The position numbers were made by a program, and so were the translations under genes. From positions 167,991 through 231,990 of the forward strand of contig NZ_JAAXMS010000007.1 in NCBI RefSeq assembly GCF_012290005.1: a stretch of 64,000 nucleotides of DNA, given 5' to 3'. The notes under the pieces were generated by a model, which saw only the letters and a list, made by a program, of their open reading frames with translations, made no database searches and was not told the DNA's origin. Shown piece after piece: positions 9,767-19,460 of the stretch; the first letter of the stretch is position 1, and each line of letters begins with the position of its first letter. The stretch is from Crateriforma spongiae (GTDB lineage Bacteria; Planctomycetota; Planctomycetia; Pirellulales; Pirellulaceae).

Positions 9767-10632
9767 GAGGATGATGCTTTGCCCAATTCGGCGGCTTCGC
9801 GCTGGTACAGGGACCGGATTTCATCCAGGTCGACGTCGACCGGAGGCAGTTGTGGATCCATCGATAGCAACGTGTCGCAAACAATGGCCGCGACCGATGC
9901 ATCGCGATACCACTTGTGATCAGCGGGGATGACGTACCAGGGGGCGTGATCTGTGTTGCATTGTTCGATCGCGTCCTCGTAAGCCTCGCGGTACTGGTCC
10001 CACTGATCGCGGGCCGCGTAGTCACCGGTGTTCAGTTTCCAGTGCTTGTCGGGATTGTCCAAGCGTTTCTTGAATCGTTCCAGTTGTTCTTCCGGACTGA
10101 TGTGCAGGTAGAACTTCAGGATCTGGGTCCCCGCTTCGGCCAGCATGTGTTCGAAGTCGTTGATGATCTTGTATCGATCCTTCCATACCCGTTTGGGGAC
10201 CAAGTCATTCACACGGACGACCAGCACGTCTTCGTAGTGGGATCGATTGAACACGCTGACTTTTCCCGCCGCGGGGGTGCAGCGGTGGATCCGCCACAAG
10301 AAATCGTGGGCGCGTTCTTCCTTGGTGGGGACTTTGAACGGATAAGTCCGGCACCCCTGGGGATTCATCTGGCCCAGAACTTTCCGGATCAGCCCGTCTT
10401 TGCCCGCCGCGTCGGGCGCCTGCAGGACGACCAGCAAAGACTGTTTTTCTTCCACGAACATGCGGTACTGCAGATCACGAATCTTGTGATTGGTATCCGC
10501 CGTGAATGCCTTTGCGTCATCTTTATCGTCAAACGGGCCACCGACTTTGGTGTCCAGCTTCTTCAAATTGGGACGCTTGCCGGGGGCGATCCGATGTTCT
10601 TTCGCGAATTTCAGGTCTTCTTTGGCACTCAT
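9763..10632 (-). CDS. ppk2: Polyphosphate kinase 2 family protein
   Basis: A 289-aa PPK2-type kinase predicted to transfer phosphate between polyphosphate and a nucleotide. Class I PPK2s usually phosphorylate nucleoside diphosphates; the subclass is not proven here. The Walker A motif is APDAAGKDG and the Walker B/catalytic region [10 protein letters not shown]. The lid region HPxG.-like [17 protein letters not shown] and the later [12 protein letters not shown] stretch are characteristic. The start at 10632 overlaps the gpgS stop (ATGA), and its own stop overlaps ispG (ATGA), so it sits in the middle of a tightly coupled trio. This is a cytoplasmic enzyme with no signal peptide. Confidence 0.92.
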   Translation of the reverse strand: MSAKEDLKFAKEHRIAPGKRPNLKKLDTKVGGPFDDKDDAKAFTADTNHKIRDLQYRMFVEEKQSLLVVLQAPDAAGKDGLIRKVLGQMNPQGCRTYPFKVPTKEERAHDFLWRIHRCTPAAGKVSVFNRSHYEDVLVVRVNDLVPKRVWKDRYKIINDFEHMLAEAGTQILKFYLHISPEEQLERFKKRLDNPDKHWKLNTGDYAARDQWDQYREAYEDAIEQCNTDHAPWYVIPADHKWYRDASVAAIVCDTLLSMDPQLPPVDVDLDEIRSLYQREAAELGKASSS

Positions 10633-11825
10633 GTGGCGTCGCGCAGTTGCCGGACGAAATGGGGGAATGCGGCGCGGATGCGGGTCCAGTTGGGGATCGC
10701 TTCGGCACCCGATGGATCGTTGCGGAAAAGGTCGCCGGCGATGGTGACGCATTCGGCGAACGATTCCACCGCGACCTCTTCGTCGTGACGATTGAATTGT
10801 AAGTCGTTGACGACCGCGTTGGCCGAATGTTGACGGATGCAGTCTTGTGCGGCCCGTAGGTAAGAGGCTCGTAGGGTGATGAAATTGCTGCGGCTAAGCT
10901 GGACGCCTTGGCTGGCCAGGGTGCGGTAAATCGTGCACAGGATGTCGATGGCCATCTTCATCAAGCCCTTGGTCTTGTCTTCGACCGACATCGCTTGGTG
11001 CTTGTGTTCGTACAGCCGGCACAGGTCGACTTGGCACACGCGTTTGAGCGATGTGTTGCGATAGACCTCCGCCAACGTGCCGACTTCCAGACCCCAGTCG
11101 CTGGGGATGCGGTTGCTGCGTGCCAGGTTGCGGGTCAGCGAAAATTCGCCCGAAAGCGGGTACCGAAAATTGCCCAGAAAGCGAATGAAATGGTTGTCGC
11201 TGAAACACTGTTTCATCGCACGCAACAAGGGCGCGACCAGCAAGCGGACGACGCGGCCGTGCATGCGATCGGTGACGCGAGCGTAAAAGGCTTTGCAAAA
11301 CTCATAGTCCAGCGCCGGATGCACCATCGGCAAGCAAAGCCGCGACAGTAACATGCGGTCGTAATCGACGATGTCACAGTCGTGCAAAACGAAAGTGTCG
11401 ATTTGCGGGTCGGCCAACAAGAAGCCGAACGCCGTCCAAACGCTGCGGCCTTTGCCCGGCGTTGAAACGGGAATCCCGGCATCGATCAGTTCTTGATACA
11501 GGCCCTGGATTTCCGGTCCGTCGGTCCAAATGACTTTGGCACGATCGCCCAGCGGTGCGACTTTGCGAAGCGTTTCGGTGTAATCGTCCTGGTCCGGGGC
11601 GACCCCCAGGGTGACGGCAATCGTGTGAACGTAATCCGCTTCGGTCAATTCCTGCACGATCCGATCAAAGGGCGCCGCACGCATGTCCGATGCCGTCACG
11701 GGCAGCACCAGCCCGATTTTGCTGGCCTGCGTCGATTGACGGATCAGGTCTTCGAGCTGCGTCAGCGTCGCCGACTGCAGGTCGTGAACCGTCGTGATCA
11801 TGTCGTGCTGATAAAAGTCGGGCAT
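10629..11825 (-). CDS. gpgS: Glucosyl-3-phosphoglycerate synthase (GT81-type glycosyltransferase)
   Basis: A 398-aa GT-A glycosyltransferase predicted to join glucose from an NDP-sugar to 3-phosphoglycerate, the first step to glucosylglycerate-type compatible solutes; mannosylglucosylglycerate synthesis is known in Rhodopirellula. Visible motifs are the sugar-nucleotide start IGLVLPVTASD, GKGRSVW (residues 124-130), the metal-binding DCD (149-151) and, later, GNFRYPLSGEF and PSDWGLEVG, typical of the family. The start at 11825 (MPDFYQHD) is preferred over 12071, whose extension is low-complexity. No GpgP phosphatase lies nearby. A mannosyl-3-phosphoglycerate synthase-like activity is a weaker alternative. 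Confidence 0.88.
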   Translation of the reverse strand: MPDFYQHDMITTVHDLQSATLTQLEDLIRQSTQASKIGLVLPVTASDMRAAPFDRIVQELTEADYVHTIAVTLGVAPDQDDYTETLRKVAPLGDRAKVIWTDGPEIQGLYQELIDAGIPVSTPGKGRSVWTAFGFLLADPQIDTFVLHDCDIVDYDRMLLSRLCLPMVHPALDYEFCKAFYARVTDRMHGRVVRLLVAPLLRAMKQCFSDNHFIRFLGNFRYPLSGEFSLTRNLARSNRIPSDWGLEVGTLAEVYRNTSLKRVCQVDLCRLYEHKHQAMSVEDKTKGLMKMAIDILCTIYRTLASQGVQLSRSNFITLRASYLRAAQDCIRQHSANAVVNDLQFNRHDEEVAVESFAECVTIAGDLFRNDPSGAEAIPNWTRIRAAFPHFVRQLRDAT

Positions 11826-12069
11826 CTTGGATGGGCACCACAGATAGAAAACGGGACGATTCGAAAAGGGGCACGCAGGATACCGGCGCCGCGTGCGGCT
11901 CGGAACCAGCGGCGTTTTCGCCAGGTCCGGAACGCCGCCGCGGCGTGGCGGCGACCCGAATCTGCTGGACCCGCTGGATTCTGTACCCTGGGGTGTAGGA
12001 ATCGAGTATGCTGGGGCACATCGTTTGTGACTTCGGCGTTGTTCTTTCCCCCGATCCGCCAGATTTTCC

Positions 12070-13416
12070 ATGTTTCTGCGTCGTTGCAGCCGTGCCGTGT
12101 TGGCAATGGTCCGCCCCGGCCATCGGTCGCTCGGACCGTGTGTTTTGTCGATCTTCCTACTGGGGGCGACTGCGTCGGCCCAGCGCGCGGCCTATGAACG
12201 ACCGCCGATCGATTATCTGAACGCGGACGTCGACGACGCGGTGGCGCGGCTTCAGCAGCGAATCGACGATGGCCAGACGACTTTGGCGTTCGACGAAACG
12301 TTCGGCTACCTGCCGGCGGTGCTGCGCGAATTGGAGGTTCCGGTCAGTTCGCAGATGTTGGTATTTTCCAAGACCAGTTTGCAGATTCACCGCATTTCGC
12401 CACGTCGTCCCCGAGCGATCTACTTCAACGACGATGTCTACATCGGTTATTGCCAAAAAGGCGACGTGTTGGAAGTCGCGGCCACCGACGCCCACCAAGG
12501 CGCGACCTTCTACACGTTGAAACAGGAACGTACCGAACGACCGGCGCTTGTGCGGGACCGCGGCGGATGTCTGACTTGTCATGCGTCCAGCCGTACGCAA
12601 GACGTGCCCGGGTATTTGGTCCGCAGCGTGTTCGCCGACGCGGCCGGTCGCCCAAAATTCGGCAGTGGCACCTTCGTCACCGATCACACCAGCGACTTTC
12701 GCGATCGCTGGGGCGGTTGGTACGTCACCGGACGCCACGGATCAATGCGTCACATGGGGAACACTTTGTGCAAGGGAGATGACACGTCGTTTGATCGCGA
12801 CCCAGGGGCGAACGTGAACGACCTGTCGGACTTCTTCGACACCGATCAGTACTTATCCCCCCACAGCGATCTGGTCGCGTTGATGGTGATGGAACATCAG
12901 ACCCAGACCCACAATGCGATTGCCGCCGCCAATTATGAGACACGTTCGGCGCTGCATCAGTCCTATGAAATGAATCAGTTGTTGGAACGTCCGGAGGGTT
13001 TCATCAGCGACAGCGCCCGGCGTCGCATCCAAGCGGGTGCCGACCAGGTGGTGCGTCATCTGTTGATGTGCGATGAGTTTGCTTTGACCGATTCGGTCAG
13101 CGGAACGTCCGACTTTGCCAAGCAGTTCCAGCGACGCGGGCCGTTCGATTCCCAGGGGCGGTCGCTGAGGCAGCTGGATCTGCGGACGCGTTTATTCCGC
13201 TATCCGTGCAGCTATCTGATTTATTCTGATGCCATGAACTCGCTGCCTGACGAAGTGCGTGGGGTGATCTATCAGCGGATCGCTGACGTGCTGCGGGGCA
13301 ACGATACCTCGGGTGACTTCGATCATCTGACCCCGTCGACTCGTTCTGAATTGGCCGAGATTTTGGCGGAAACGCGACCCGAGTTCGAATCGGCTTGGGC
13401 ATCGGGGGCCCGGTGA
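12070..13416 (+). CDS. Secreted protein with a single CxxCH haem-binding motif, unknown family
   Basis: This 448-aa protein has an N-terminal signal sequence ending near ATASAQ (residue 38). A single c-type haem motif is present, CLTCH (Cys167, Cys170, His171), followed by ASSRTQDVPGYLVRS. The rest resembles no enzyme I know, although HQTQTHN and RLFRYPCSYLIYS look conserved-type. It is probably a periplasmic cytochrome c-like or di-haem-peroxidase-like electron-transfer protein; a Met-rich stretch MVMEHQ could supply a distal ligand. It is divergent from gpgS with 244 bp between, so it has its own promoter, and it stands alone on this strand. Confidence 0.75.
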   Translation: MFLRRCSRAVLAMVRPGHRSLGPCVLSIFLLGATASAQRAAYERPPIDYLNADVDDAVARLQQRIDDGQTTLAFDETFGYLPAVLRELEVPVSSQMLVFSKTSLQIHRISPRRPRAIYFNDDVYIGYCQKGDVLEVAATDAHQGATFYTLKQERTERPALVRDRGGCLTCHASSRTQDVPGYLVRSVFADAAGRPKFGSGTFVTDHTSDFRDRWGGWYVTGRHGSMRHMGNTLCKGDDTSFDRDPGANVNDLSDFFDTDQYLSPHSDLVALMVMEHQTQTHNAIAAANYETRSALHQSYEMNQLLERPEGFISDSARRRIQAGADQVVRHLLMCDEFALTDSVSGTSDFAKQFQRRGPFDSQGRSLRQLDLRTRLFRYPCSYLIYSDAMNSLPDEVRGVIYQRIADVLRGNDTSGDFDHLTPSTRSELAEILAETRPEFESAWASGAR

Positions 13417-13747
13417 CAGCCCCGCCCACCGGCTCTCGCTAGCGACGGGCCCGGCGGAGCGAATCGACGTCGTCGCACGCTTGGGCGTGGCTGAAAGCTG
13501 GCGTGGGCCGGAGCCGGTATAGAACCGGGCCGGCGTGGGCGGATCGACTTCCGCTGGCCGTGCCGCTGGGTCGTGCAAAGGGTTTTTGGCATTGCCCGTC
13601 GGTTGTCTCCGCTTCGGGCAAGATGTCGCACGTGGTAGAAAATGCGTCCGACGGATCCCAATGTCTCCGGGTTTTCCCGGGGCCGGGCCGTGGGGATCCT
13701 TTTCACGATTCGCGACGCCTTCCAAAACCACGGGTGCCACAACCCTC
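13417..13747. other. Intergenic region before the malic enzyme gene
   Basis: A 331-bp stretch between two plus-strand genes. A GC-rich imperfect inverted repeat around 13530-13552 (CCGGT-ata-gaACCGG) may act as a weak terminator for the upstream cytochrome gene, but no T-tract follows. The reading frames here extend from neighbours and look non-coding. The promoter of the malic enzyme presumably lies in the last 100 bp. Confidence 0.4.
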
Positions 13748-15172
13748 ATGTACGAACCAGCTCCGACCTACGCCGTTACGATTCGTTTGCGCTATCCCAA
13801 CATTGCTGGAGTGGCGGAAAGGATCACCGATTCAATCGGCCAGGCGGGTGGATCGATCGGCGGCGTCGATATCGTCAAGGTCGGCGACGGCATGGTTTCG
13901 CGCGACTATACGGTCAGCGCTAAAGACGTCGAGCACGGGACCGAGATCGTCGATCAGTTGCGTCAGTTGGATGACGTGTCGGTGGTCAACGTTTCCGACC
14001 GTGTCTTTCTGATGCACTTGGGCGGCAAAATCGAAGTGCTACCGACCAAGCCGGTCAAGACACGGGACGATTTGTCGATGGCGTACACGCCCGGTGTCGC
14101 TCGAGTGTGCCGGTCCATCGCGGACGATCCGGATGCCTCGTTTTCTTTGACGATCCGTCAGAACACCGTAGCGGTGATCAGCGATGGTTCGGCCGTTCTG
14201 GGATTGGGCAACATCGGTCCACGCGCGGCGATGCCCGTGATGGAAGGCAAGGCGATGCTGTTCAAAGAATTTGCCGGCGTTGATGCCTTTCCGATTTGTT
14301 TGGACACCCAGGACACCGAAAAAGTCATCGAAGCGGTTCGGCATTTGGCGCCGACCTTTGGCGGCATCAATCTGGAAGACATTTCCGCGCCGCGATGCAT
14401 CGAAATCGAGGAACGATTGGATGCCGAATTAGAGATTCCCGTTTTTCATGACGACCAACACGGGACGGCGATTGTCGTGTTGGCAGGATTGCAAAACGCA
14501 TTGAAGCGTGTCGGCAAATCAATCGCCAAAGCGCGGATTGTGATCAACGGTGCGGGATCCGCGGGAACGGCCATCGTGAAAATGTTGAACTTGGCCGGTG
14601 CGGGCGAAGTCATCGTGTGCGATCGCGAAGGAGCCATCGTTCCGGCCGACGGATTGGACAAGGTGAAACGCTGGGTGGTGGACAACACCAACCCCAACCG
14701 AGTGACGGGCAAACTTGGCGAAGTCATTGCCGGTGCGGACGTGTTCATCGGTGTTTCGGCCGCCAACGTGTTGACCGTCCAAGACATCCAGGCGATGGCC
14801 GATCAACCCATTGTCTTTGCGTTGGCCAATCCGGATCCCGAAATTGATCCGCGATTGGCTGCCCCGCACGTTCGGATCATGGCGACCGGGCGCAGCGACT
14901 TTCCGAACCAGATCAACAATGTGCTGTGCTTCCCGGGTTTGTTTCGCGGCGTGTTGAAGGTGCGTGCGTCGACAATCAACAACCAGATGAAGTTGGCGGC
15001 GGCGCAAGCCATTGCCGGGGTGATTCCGGAACAAGACATCTTGGACGACTACATCATCCCCAGCGTGTTCGACCGCCGTGTCGCGCGTGCGGTCAGCGAC
15101 GCAGTGTCAACGGCGGCGATCGAATCCGGTGTCGCACGGCGTACCAGTAAACAGCCGTACCGAATTCACTAG
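13748..15172 (+). CDS. NAD(P)-dependent malic enzyme with N-terminal ACT domain
   Basis: A 474-aa oxaloacetate-decarboxylating malate dehydrogenase that converts malate to pyruvate and CO2. The start at 13748 (MYEPAPTYAVTIRL) places an ACT-type regulatory domain at residues about 8-85, so allosteric control by an amino acid or other small ligand is likely. The catalytic core follows: MAYTPGVARVC (about residue 110), SDGSAVLGLGNIGPRAAMPVMEGK, FHDDQHGTAIV with the metal-binding acidic pair, and the NAD-binding INGAGSAGTAI. It looks intact. The upstream in-frame extension to 13535 is intergenic in character. It appears monocistronic. Confidence 0.93.
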   Translation: MYEPAPTYAVTIRLRYPNIAGVAERITDSIGQAGGSIGGVDIVKVGDGMVSRDYTVSAKDVEHGTEIVDQLRQLDDVSVVNVSDRVFLMHLGGKIEVLPTKPVKTRDDLSMAYTPGVARVCRSIADDPDASFSLTIRQNTVAVISDGSAVLGLGNIGPRAAMPVMEGKAMLFKEFAGVDAFPICLDTQDTEKVIEAVRHLAPTFGGINLEDISAPRCIEIEERLDAELEIPVFHDDQHGTAIVVLAGLQNALKRVGKSIAKARIVINGAGSAGTAIVKMLNLAGAGEVIVCDREGAIVPADGLDKVKRWVVDNTNPNRVTGKLGEVIAGADVFIGVSAANVLTVQDIQAMADQPIVFALANPDPEIDPRLAAPHVRIMATGRSDFPNQINNVLCFPGLFRGVLKVRASTINNQMKLAAAQAIAGVIPEQDILDDYIIPSVFDRRVARAVSDAVSTAAIESGVARRTSKQPYRIH

Positions 15173-15422
15173 ACATTCACTCGGCCGATAAACACGCGAG
15201 GCCGAATTGGATCGCGGCGTCGATCGAATGCTGCGACGTTTCTGCTTGCTGCCGATTTGGGATTGATGGACACGCCGCGACGGGCGTTTCGTTAGACTGG
15301 GCTTAATCGCCCCTTGGCCCGTTCGTAGAAATCCACGCGATTGAAGAAGCGTGGATCGGGCGGACCCAACGGGCGCCCCGCCAGCGTCAGTCTTTCCCGC
15401 CTTCCACGCAGCCAAAAGAAGC

Positions 15423-16769
15423 ATGATGTCGCATCAGGTGTCCTCTTCCTCGAAAGGTTGTCGGCCGAGCCCGTCCAAAGCAGACGGGAATCCTGCGGCC
15501 GCATCCCGTCGTCGATTTCTAAAAACCGCCGCGGCCGCGGTATCCGCACCCTATTTCGTTTCCGGCCCCACGATGGGCTTGGGGGCTGCGGTTCCGCCAA
15601 GCGATCGCGTCACGGTGGGCGGGATCGGAATCGGGCGTCGCGGCACCTACGACCTTGGATGTTTCTTCGAACAGTCCGATGTGCAATTCCTGGCCGTCTG
15701 TGATGTGAAGCAGAAGCAACGCCAGGCGATCAAAGCGTTGGCCGACTTGCACCACGGCAACAGCGACTGTGATACCTATCAAGATTTTCGCGAATTGTTG
15801 GACCGCGATGATATCGATGCGGTGTTGATTGCGACCGGCCCAAACTGGCACGGCACCGCGGCGTGTGCAGCGGCACGTGCGGGCAAAGACATGTATTGCG
15901 AAAAGCCCTGTACAAAGAACATCGCCGAAAGTTTTCAGTTGGCTGATGTGATGCGTCGCACCGGGCGTGTGTTCCAAGCCGGGACCCAGCGCCGAAACCT
16001 GCCGCATTTTGCTTTTGCCTGTGAACTGGCCGCGTCCGGACGTTTGGGCAAACTGAAACGCGTCTACGCGCACCCGCGTGGCATGACGGCAAAGATCAGC
16101 GGATGGATGCCGCCCGAAGATGCACCGCCGATCGAAGAAGTCGATTGGGACATGTATTTGGGCCCCGCCGCCTATCGTCCCTACAACCACGAAATGATGG
16201 CCGCGTTCCACTTTGAAAAAGGGGGCGGTTTCGTCGGTGGTCTTGGCGGCGGTGGCGTCTTGGAATGGGGATCCCACTGTGTGGATCTGTGCCAATTGGC
16301 CGCCGGTGCCGATCGCACGGCGCCGGTGAAGTACTCGCCGCCGCGTGATGGCGAAATGGTTTCCACGTACGCCAGTGGCGTCGAACTGGTGTTGCGTGAA
16401 AAAGACTGGTTGCCGTTGGGGTCGTGCCCGGTGCGATTCGAAGGCGAAGACGGCTGGGTCGAAACGGGGGACAGCGGCAAATTTGTGCTTAGCAGCAATG
16501 AACTGTTGGCCGGCCGCAAGGTCGAAGAAATCGCTGGCTATCCGGCAACGTTCCATGTGCGTGATTTCTTGGACTGTGTGAAAACACGCAGCCAACCCAA
16601 GGCCAATGCGGTGGCCGCCTGCTATTCGCATATCGCCTGTCACGCGGCGAACATCGCTTTGTTCCTGGATCGCGAGTTGGAATTCGATCCGGTGAAGGCG
16701 GAATTCAAAGACGATGCGGAAGCCAATCGCTTGCGCAGCGAAGCGACCCGCGCGCCGTGGCGAATGTAG
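15423..16769 (+). CDS. Gfo/Idh/MocA family oxidoreductase, exported by a Tat-type signal
   Basis: A 448-aa member of the NAD(P)-dependent sugar/inositol dehydrogenase-like family. The N-terminus has ASRRRFLKTAAAA (residues about 27-39), a clear Tat motif, so the folded protein is probably exported. The Rossmann segment (VGGIGIGRRGTYDLG), the DAVLIATGPNWHG segment and the signature EKPCTKN (Lys of the EKP motif) are present. The substrate cannot be read. Planctomycete genomes carry many such paralogues, and roles in processing sugars or sulfated polysaccharides have been proposed for them. The start at 15423 (or the adjacent ATG at 15426) is chosen over the 15351 frame because it leads into the Tat signal. 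Confidence 0.9.
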   Translation: MMSHQVSSSSKGCRPSPSKADGNPAAASRRRFLKTAAAAVSAPYFVSGPTMGLGAAVPPSDRVTVGGIGIGRRGTYDLGCFFEQSDVQFLAVCDVKQKQRQAIKALADLHHGNSDCDTYQDFRELLDRDDIDAVLIATGPNWHGTAACAAARAGKDMYCEKPCTKNIAESFQLADVMRRTGRVFQAGTQRRNLPHFAFACELAASGRLGKLKRVYAHPRGMTAKISGWMPPEDAPPIEEVDWDMYLGPAAYRPYNHEMMAAFHFEKGGGFVGGLGGGGVLEWGSHCVDLCQLAAGADRTAPVKYSPPRDGEMVSTYASGVELVLREKDWLPLGSCPVRFEGEDGWVETGDSGKFVLSSNELLAGRKVEEIAGYPATFHVRDFLDCVKTRSQPKANAVAACYSHIACHAANIALFLDRELEFDPVKAEFKDDAEANRLRSEATRAPWRM

Positions 16770-16895
16770 CCGACACGCTTGTCCAAGGAATGTCGGATCC
16801 ATCCGGCAATGATAGCGCGTGAGTTTGCACGAATCTCACGCGGCGACCTTCCCACCGAAACAACCCTCCTTTGATTGAAATCCTGTCCACTCACC

Positions 16896-19025
16896 ATGCG
16901 ATACTTTGCAATACGGTTCGGATTCTTGGCCGCGGTCGCCGCGTTGACGGCTGTGCCGACGATGGCTCCCGCCGCCGATGGTTTCCGACAAGACGAACAG
17001 ACGCTCATCGAGATTCTGGTATCCGAAGATGCCGGAAAACCACAAAAGGCAATCGCCTGTAAAAAGTTGGCGGTCTTTGGTTCGCCCAAAGCGGCCGAAG
17101 CGTTGGCGCCGCTGCTGCGTGATCCCGAAATGGTGTCATGGGCCCGCATCGCCCTAGAAGCCATTCCGGGTGAAGAAGTCGACCAAGTTTTGATCGAATC
17201 CATGGCCGACATCGACGGACGTTCGTTGATCGGCGTGATCAACACTCTGGGCATTCGTGGTACACGTGCTGCGGTGCCATCGCTGATCGATGCCTTGCAG
17301 AACCAGGACGCCGACGTGGCGGTCGCCGCCGCGGTCGCGCTGGGGGCCATTGGTGGCAACGATGCACGGCAAGCCCTCCAGTCGGCGTTTGCATCGGCCG
17401 ATGACATGACCGTCCGATCAGGACTGGCCGAAGGACTGATTCTGGTCGCCGAAAATTCCATGGCCCAAGATCAGTCGGACGCCGCGGCACAGATTTACGA
17501 TTCGGTCGCCGCCGCTGACGTTCCACCGCAGCGAAAGATCGAAGCGATTCGCGGAAGCATACTGTCACGTGGATCCGACGGCGTGGATCGTTTGATCGAA
17601 GCCTTGAAGTCGGATGACCGCGCCAAGCAAGGGATCGCATTGACAACTGTCCGCGAACTGTCGGGCGATGGTGCCACCGACGCATTGGTCAATGCCATTG
17701 AAAAAGTCGATGCGTCCCGACGCGCTTTGCTGATCACCGGGTTGGCCGAACGTGGCGATAACGATGCACAAGACGCTTTGATTCGGCAATCCGAGTCAGA
17801 GGACTTGGCCGTGCGGTTGGCCGCCATCGAAGGATTGCAGCGGATCGGCGACGTCACCGCCCTGCCCGCTTTGTTGGCCGCCGCCGATGACGAAAACGTG
17901 GTGGTGGTGGCATCGGCACTGGAAACGCTTTCACTGTTGCCCGATGACCAATTGGAAGACGCGGTCATCAGCCGGCTGAAAAATGCTGACGGTCGTGCCA
18001 AGGAAGTGTTGTTAAGTGTGGTCGGCGCGCGACGGATCGCCGGTGCAAAGTCGATGGTGATTGACACCTTGGATGCAAAGGATGCTTCGATCCGCGAAGC
18101 GGCCCTTCAGGCGATAGGCCAGATCGCCACAATGGACGACTTGGGGATGTTGATGGCCCGAGCGTTCGATGCCGACAACGACGACGCGGCGGCATCGCTG
18201 GACGCATTGCGTGCGGCTTGTGTGCGTATGCCCGATCGCGATGCGTGTGCGGAAAAGCTGGATCAGGCGGCCGCCAATGCTTCAACCGCAGATCGCATCA
18301 CGACCCTGGAATTGTTGACCGCGATGGGTGGGGAACGTTCGCTGAAGGCATTGGCCGACGCGGCGCAATCCAACGATCGTGAAATCCAGGACGCTGCGAC
18401 GCGTTTGCTGGGGACTTGGATGACCGTCGACGCCGCACCTTATTTGTTGGAACTGGCGTCCCAGCCCTCACACGCGTACCGAATCCGCGCTCTACGTGGT
18501 CATCTGCGGATCGCACGTCAATTCACGATGAACAATCGCGACCGATTGCAAATGGCCAATGACGCGTTGAAGGTGGCTGATCGCGAGGAGGAAAAGCGTT
18601 TGATTTTGGACGTCGTCCGTCGCTATCCAACACCGGCCATGTTGAATGTTGCGGTGAAGGTTGGGCAAGATGCCGAGATGAAACCCGAAGCGATCGCCGC
18701 CGCTGCGGTCGTGCTGAAGTTGGTCGGTGTGACGGACAAAACGGCCAAAGCGTTGCAGCCGCTGTGGGGCAAACCGATGGATATCGAAATCATTTCCGCG
18801 AAGTACGGTTCGGCCGACAAGCAAAAGGATGTGACCGAATTACTGCGACAGCATGCCGGGGATTCCCCGCTGATTTGTCTGCCCCAAAGTCAGTACAACT
18901 CGGCTTTGGGTGGCGATCCGGCACCGGGTTCCCCCAAGGAATTGACCGTTGAATACAAGATAAACGGTGAAGCCGGACAGGTTTCGTTTGCCGAAAACGA
19001 TCCGATCGTTTTGCCGTTGCCCTAG
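16896..19025 (+). CDS. Secreted HEAT-repeat protein
   Basis: This 709-aa protein starts with a Sec signal peptide (MRYFAIRFGFLAAVAALTA, cleavage near PAAD, residue 28). The rest is almost entirely helical repeats of about 30-35 residues with the HEAT pattern, for example AALEAL-like AAVPSLIDALQNQDADV and SALETLSLLPDDQLEDAV. The C-terminal 80 residues differ and are beta-rich (VEYKINGEAGQVSFAEND). It is predicted to act as a periplasmic protein-protein interaction scaffold. Frequent 'IGDVTALPALLAA'-type units suggest PBS-lyase/HEAT_2 subtypes. I do not recognise a catalytic domain. It follows the Gfo/Idh gene by 126 bp and may be co-transcribed. Confidence 0.85.
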   Translation: MRYFAIRFGFLAAVAALTAVPTMAPAADGFRQDEQTLIEILVSEDAGKPQKAIACKKLAVFGSPKAAEALAPLLRDPEMVSWARIALEAIPGEEVDQVLIESMADIDGRSLIGVINTLGIRGTRAAVPSLIDALQNQDADVAVAAAVALGAIGGNDARQALQSAFASADDMTVRSGLAEGLILVAENSMAQDQSDAAAQIYDSVAAADVPPQRKIEAIRGSILSRGSDGVDRLIEALKSDDRAKQGIALTTVRELSGDGATDALVNAIEKVDASRRALLITGLAERGDNDAQDALIRQSESEDLAVRLAAIEGLQRIGDVTALPALLAAADDENVVVVASALETLSLLPDDQLEDAVISRLKNADGRAKEVLLSVVGARRIAGAKSMVIDTLDAKDASIREAALQAIGQIATMDDLGMLMARAFDADNDDAAASLDALRAACVRMPDRDACAEKLDQAAANASTADRITTLELLTAMGGERSLKALADAAQSNDREIQDAATRLLGTWMTVDAAPYLLELASQPSHAYRIRALRGHLRIARQFTMNNRDRLQMANDALKVADREEEKRLILDVVRRYPTPAMLNVAVKVGQDAEMKPEAIAAAAVVLKLVGVTDKTAKALQPLWGKPMDIEIISAKYGSADKQKDVTELLRQHAGDSPLICLPQSQYNSALGGDPAPGSPKELTVEYKINGEAGQVSFAENDPIVLPLP

Positions 19026-19100
19026 TGCGACCGAAAACTCAAGGGCAACGCGAAAATCTCGCTTGCGCCGTCCAAACGGGCGGCGCGGCTGACGAAATGG

Positions 19101-19460
19101 CTACAAGTTCTCGGCGATCATCCGGTACAGGACCAATCGTTCGGTTCGGGATTCGATCGCCTTTTCTTGTTGCAAACGCTGGGCGATCAACGCATCGTCG
19201 ACACCATGCTGGATCAACCAATCGCGGGCGTCTTCCCAAGTCGGCAACCAAACGCAGGCATCTTGCAACGCTTCGATCGTCTTGCTGCGACGCAAGAAAT
19301 GCTTCATGTCCAGGATGAAAAAGACTCGGTCATGAAACGGCGAATCGGCTTCGATCAAGCCGTTTTCATCCCAGACGAAATGGCCGACCGCGGGCGTCCA
19401 ATTCAAACCGTCGCCCTTCAACTGACGGGCGAGTTCGATTTCCATACGACTGAATTTCAC
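19101..19460 (-). CDS. Small conserved hypothetical protein
   Basis: A 119-aa soluble protein with balanced composition and no signal peptide. It includes LNWTPAVGHFVWDENGLI, FFILDMKHFLRRSKT and the WLPTWEDARDWL tract, which suggest a compact alpha/beta fold with conserved tryptophans. I do not recognise the family. Its ATG overlaps the stop of the ankyrin lipoprotein gene by 4 bp, so it is likely the last gene of the pil-like operon transcript or a coupled pair with the ankyrin gene. Confidence 0.7.
   Translation of the reverse strand: MKFSRMEIELARQLKGDGLNWTPAVGHFVWDENGLIEADSPFHDRVFFILDMKHFLRRSKTIEALQDACVWLPTWEDARDWLIQHGVDDALIAQRLQQEKAIESRTERLVLYRMIAENL

Noticed and set aside
9916-10788. 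290-aa plus-strand open frame over ppk2
   Set aside because: It is antisense to a well-supported kinase gene; composition is Phe/Val/Asp-biased, as expected of a shadow.
15519-16802. 427-aa minus-strand open frame over the Gfo/Idh/MocA gene
   Set aside because: Antisense shadow of a clearly coding gene with Tat signal and EKP motif.
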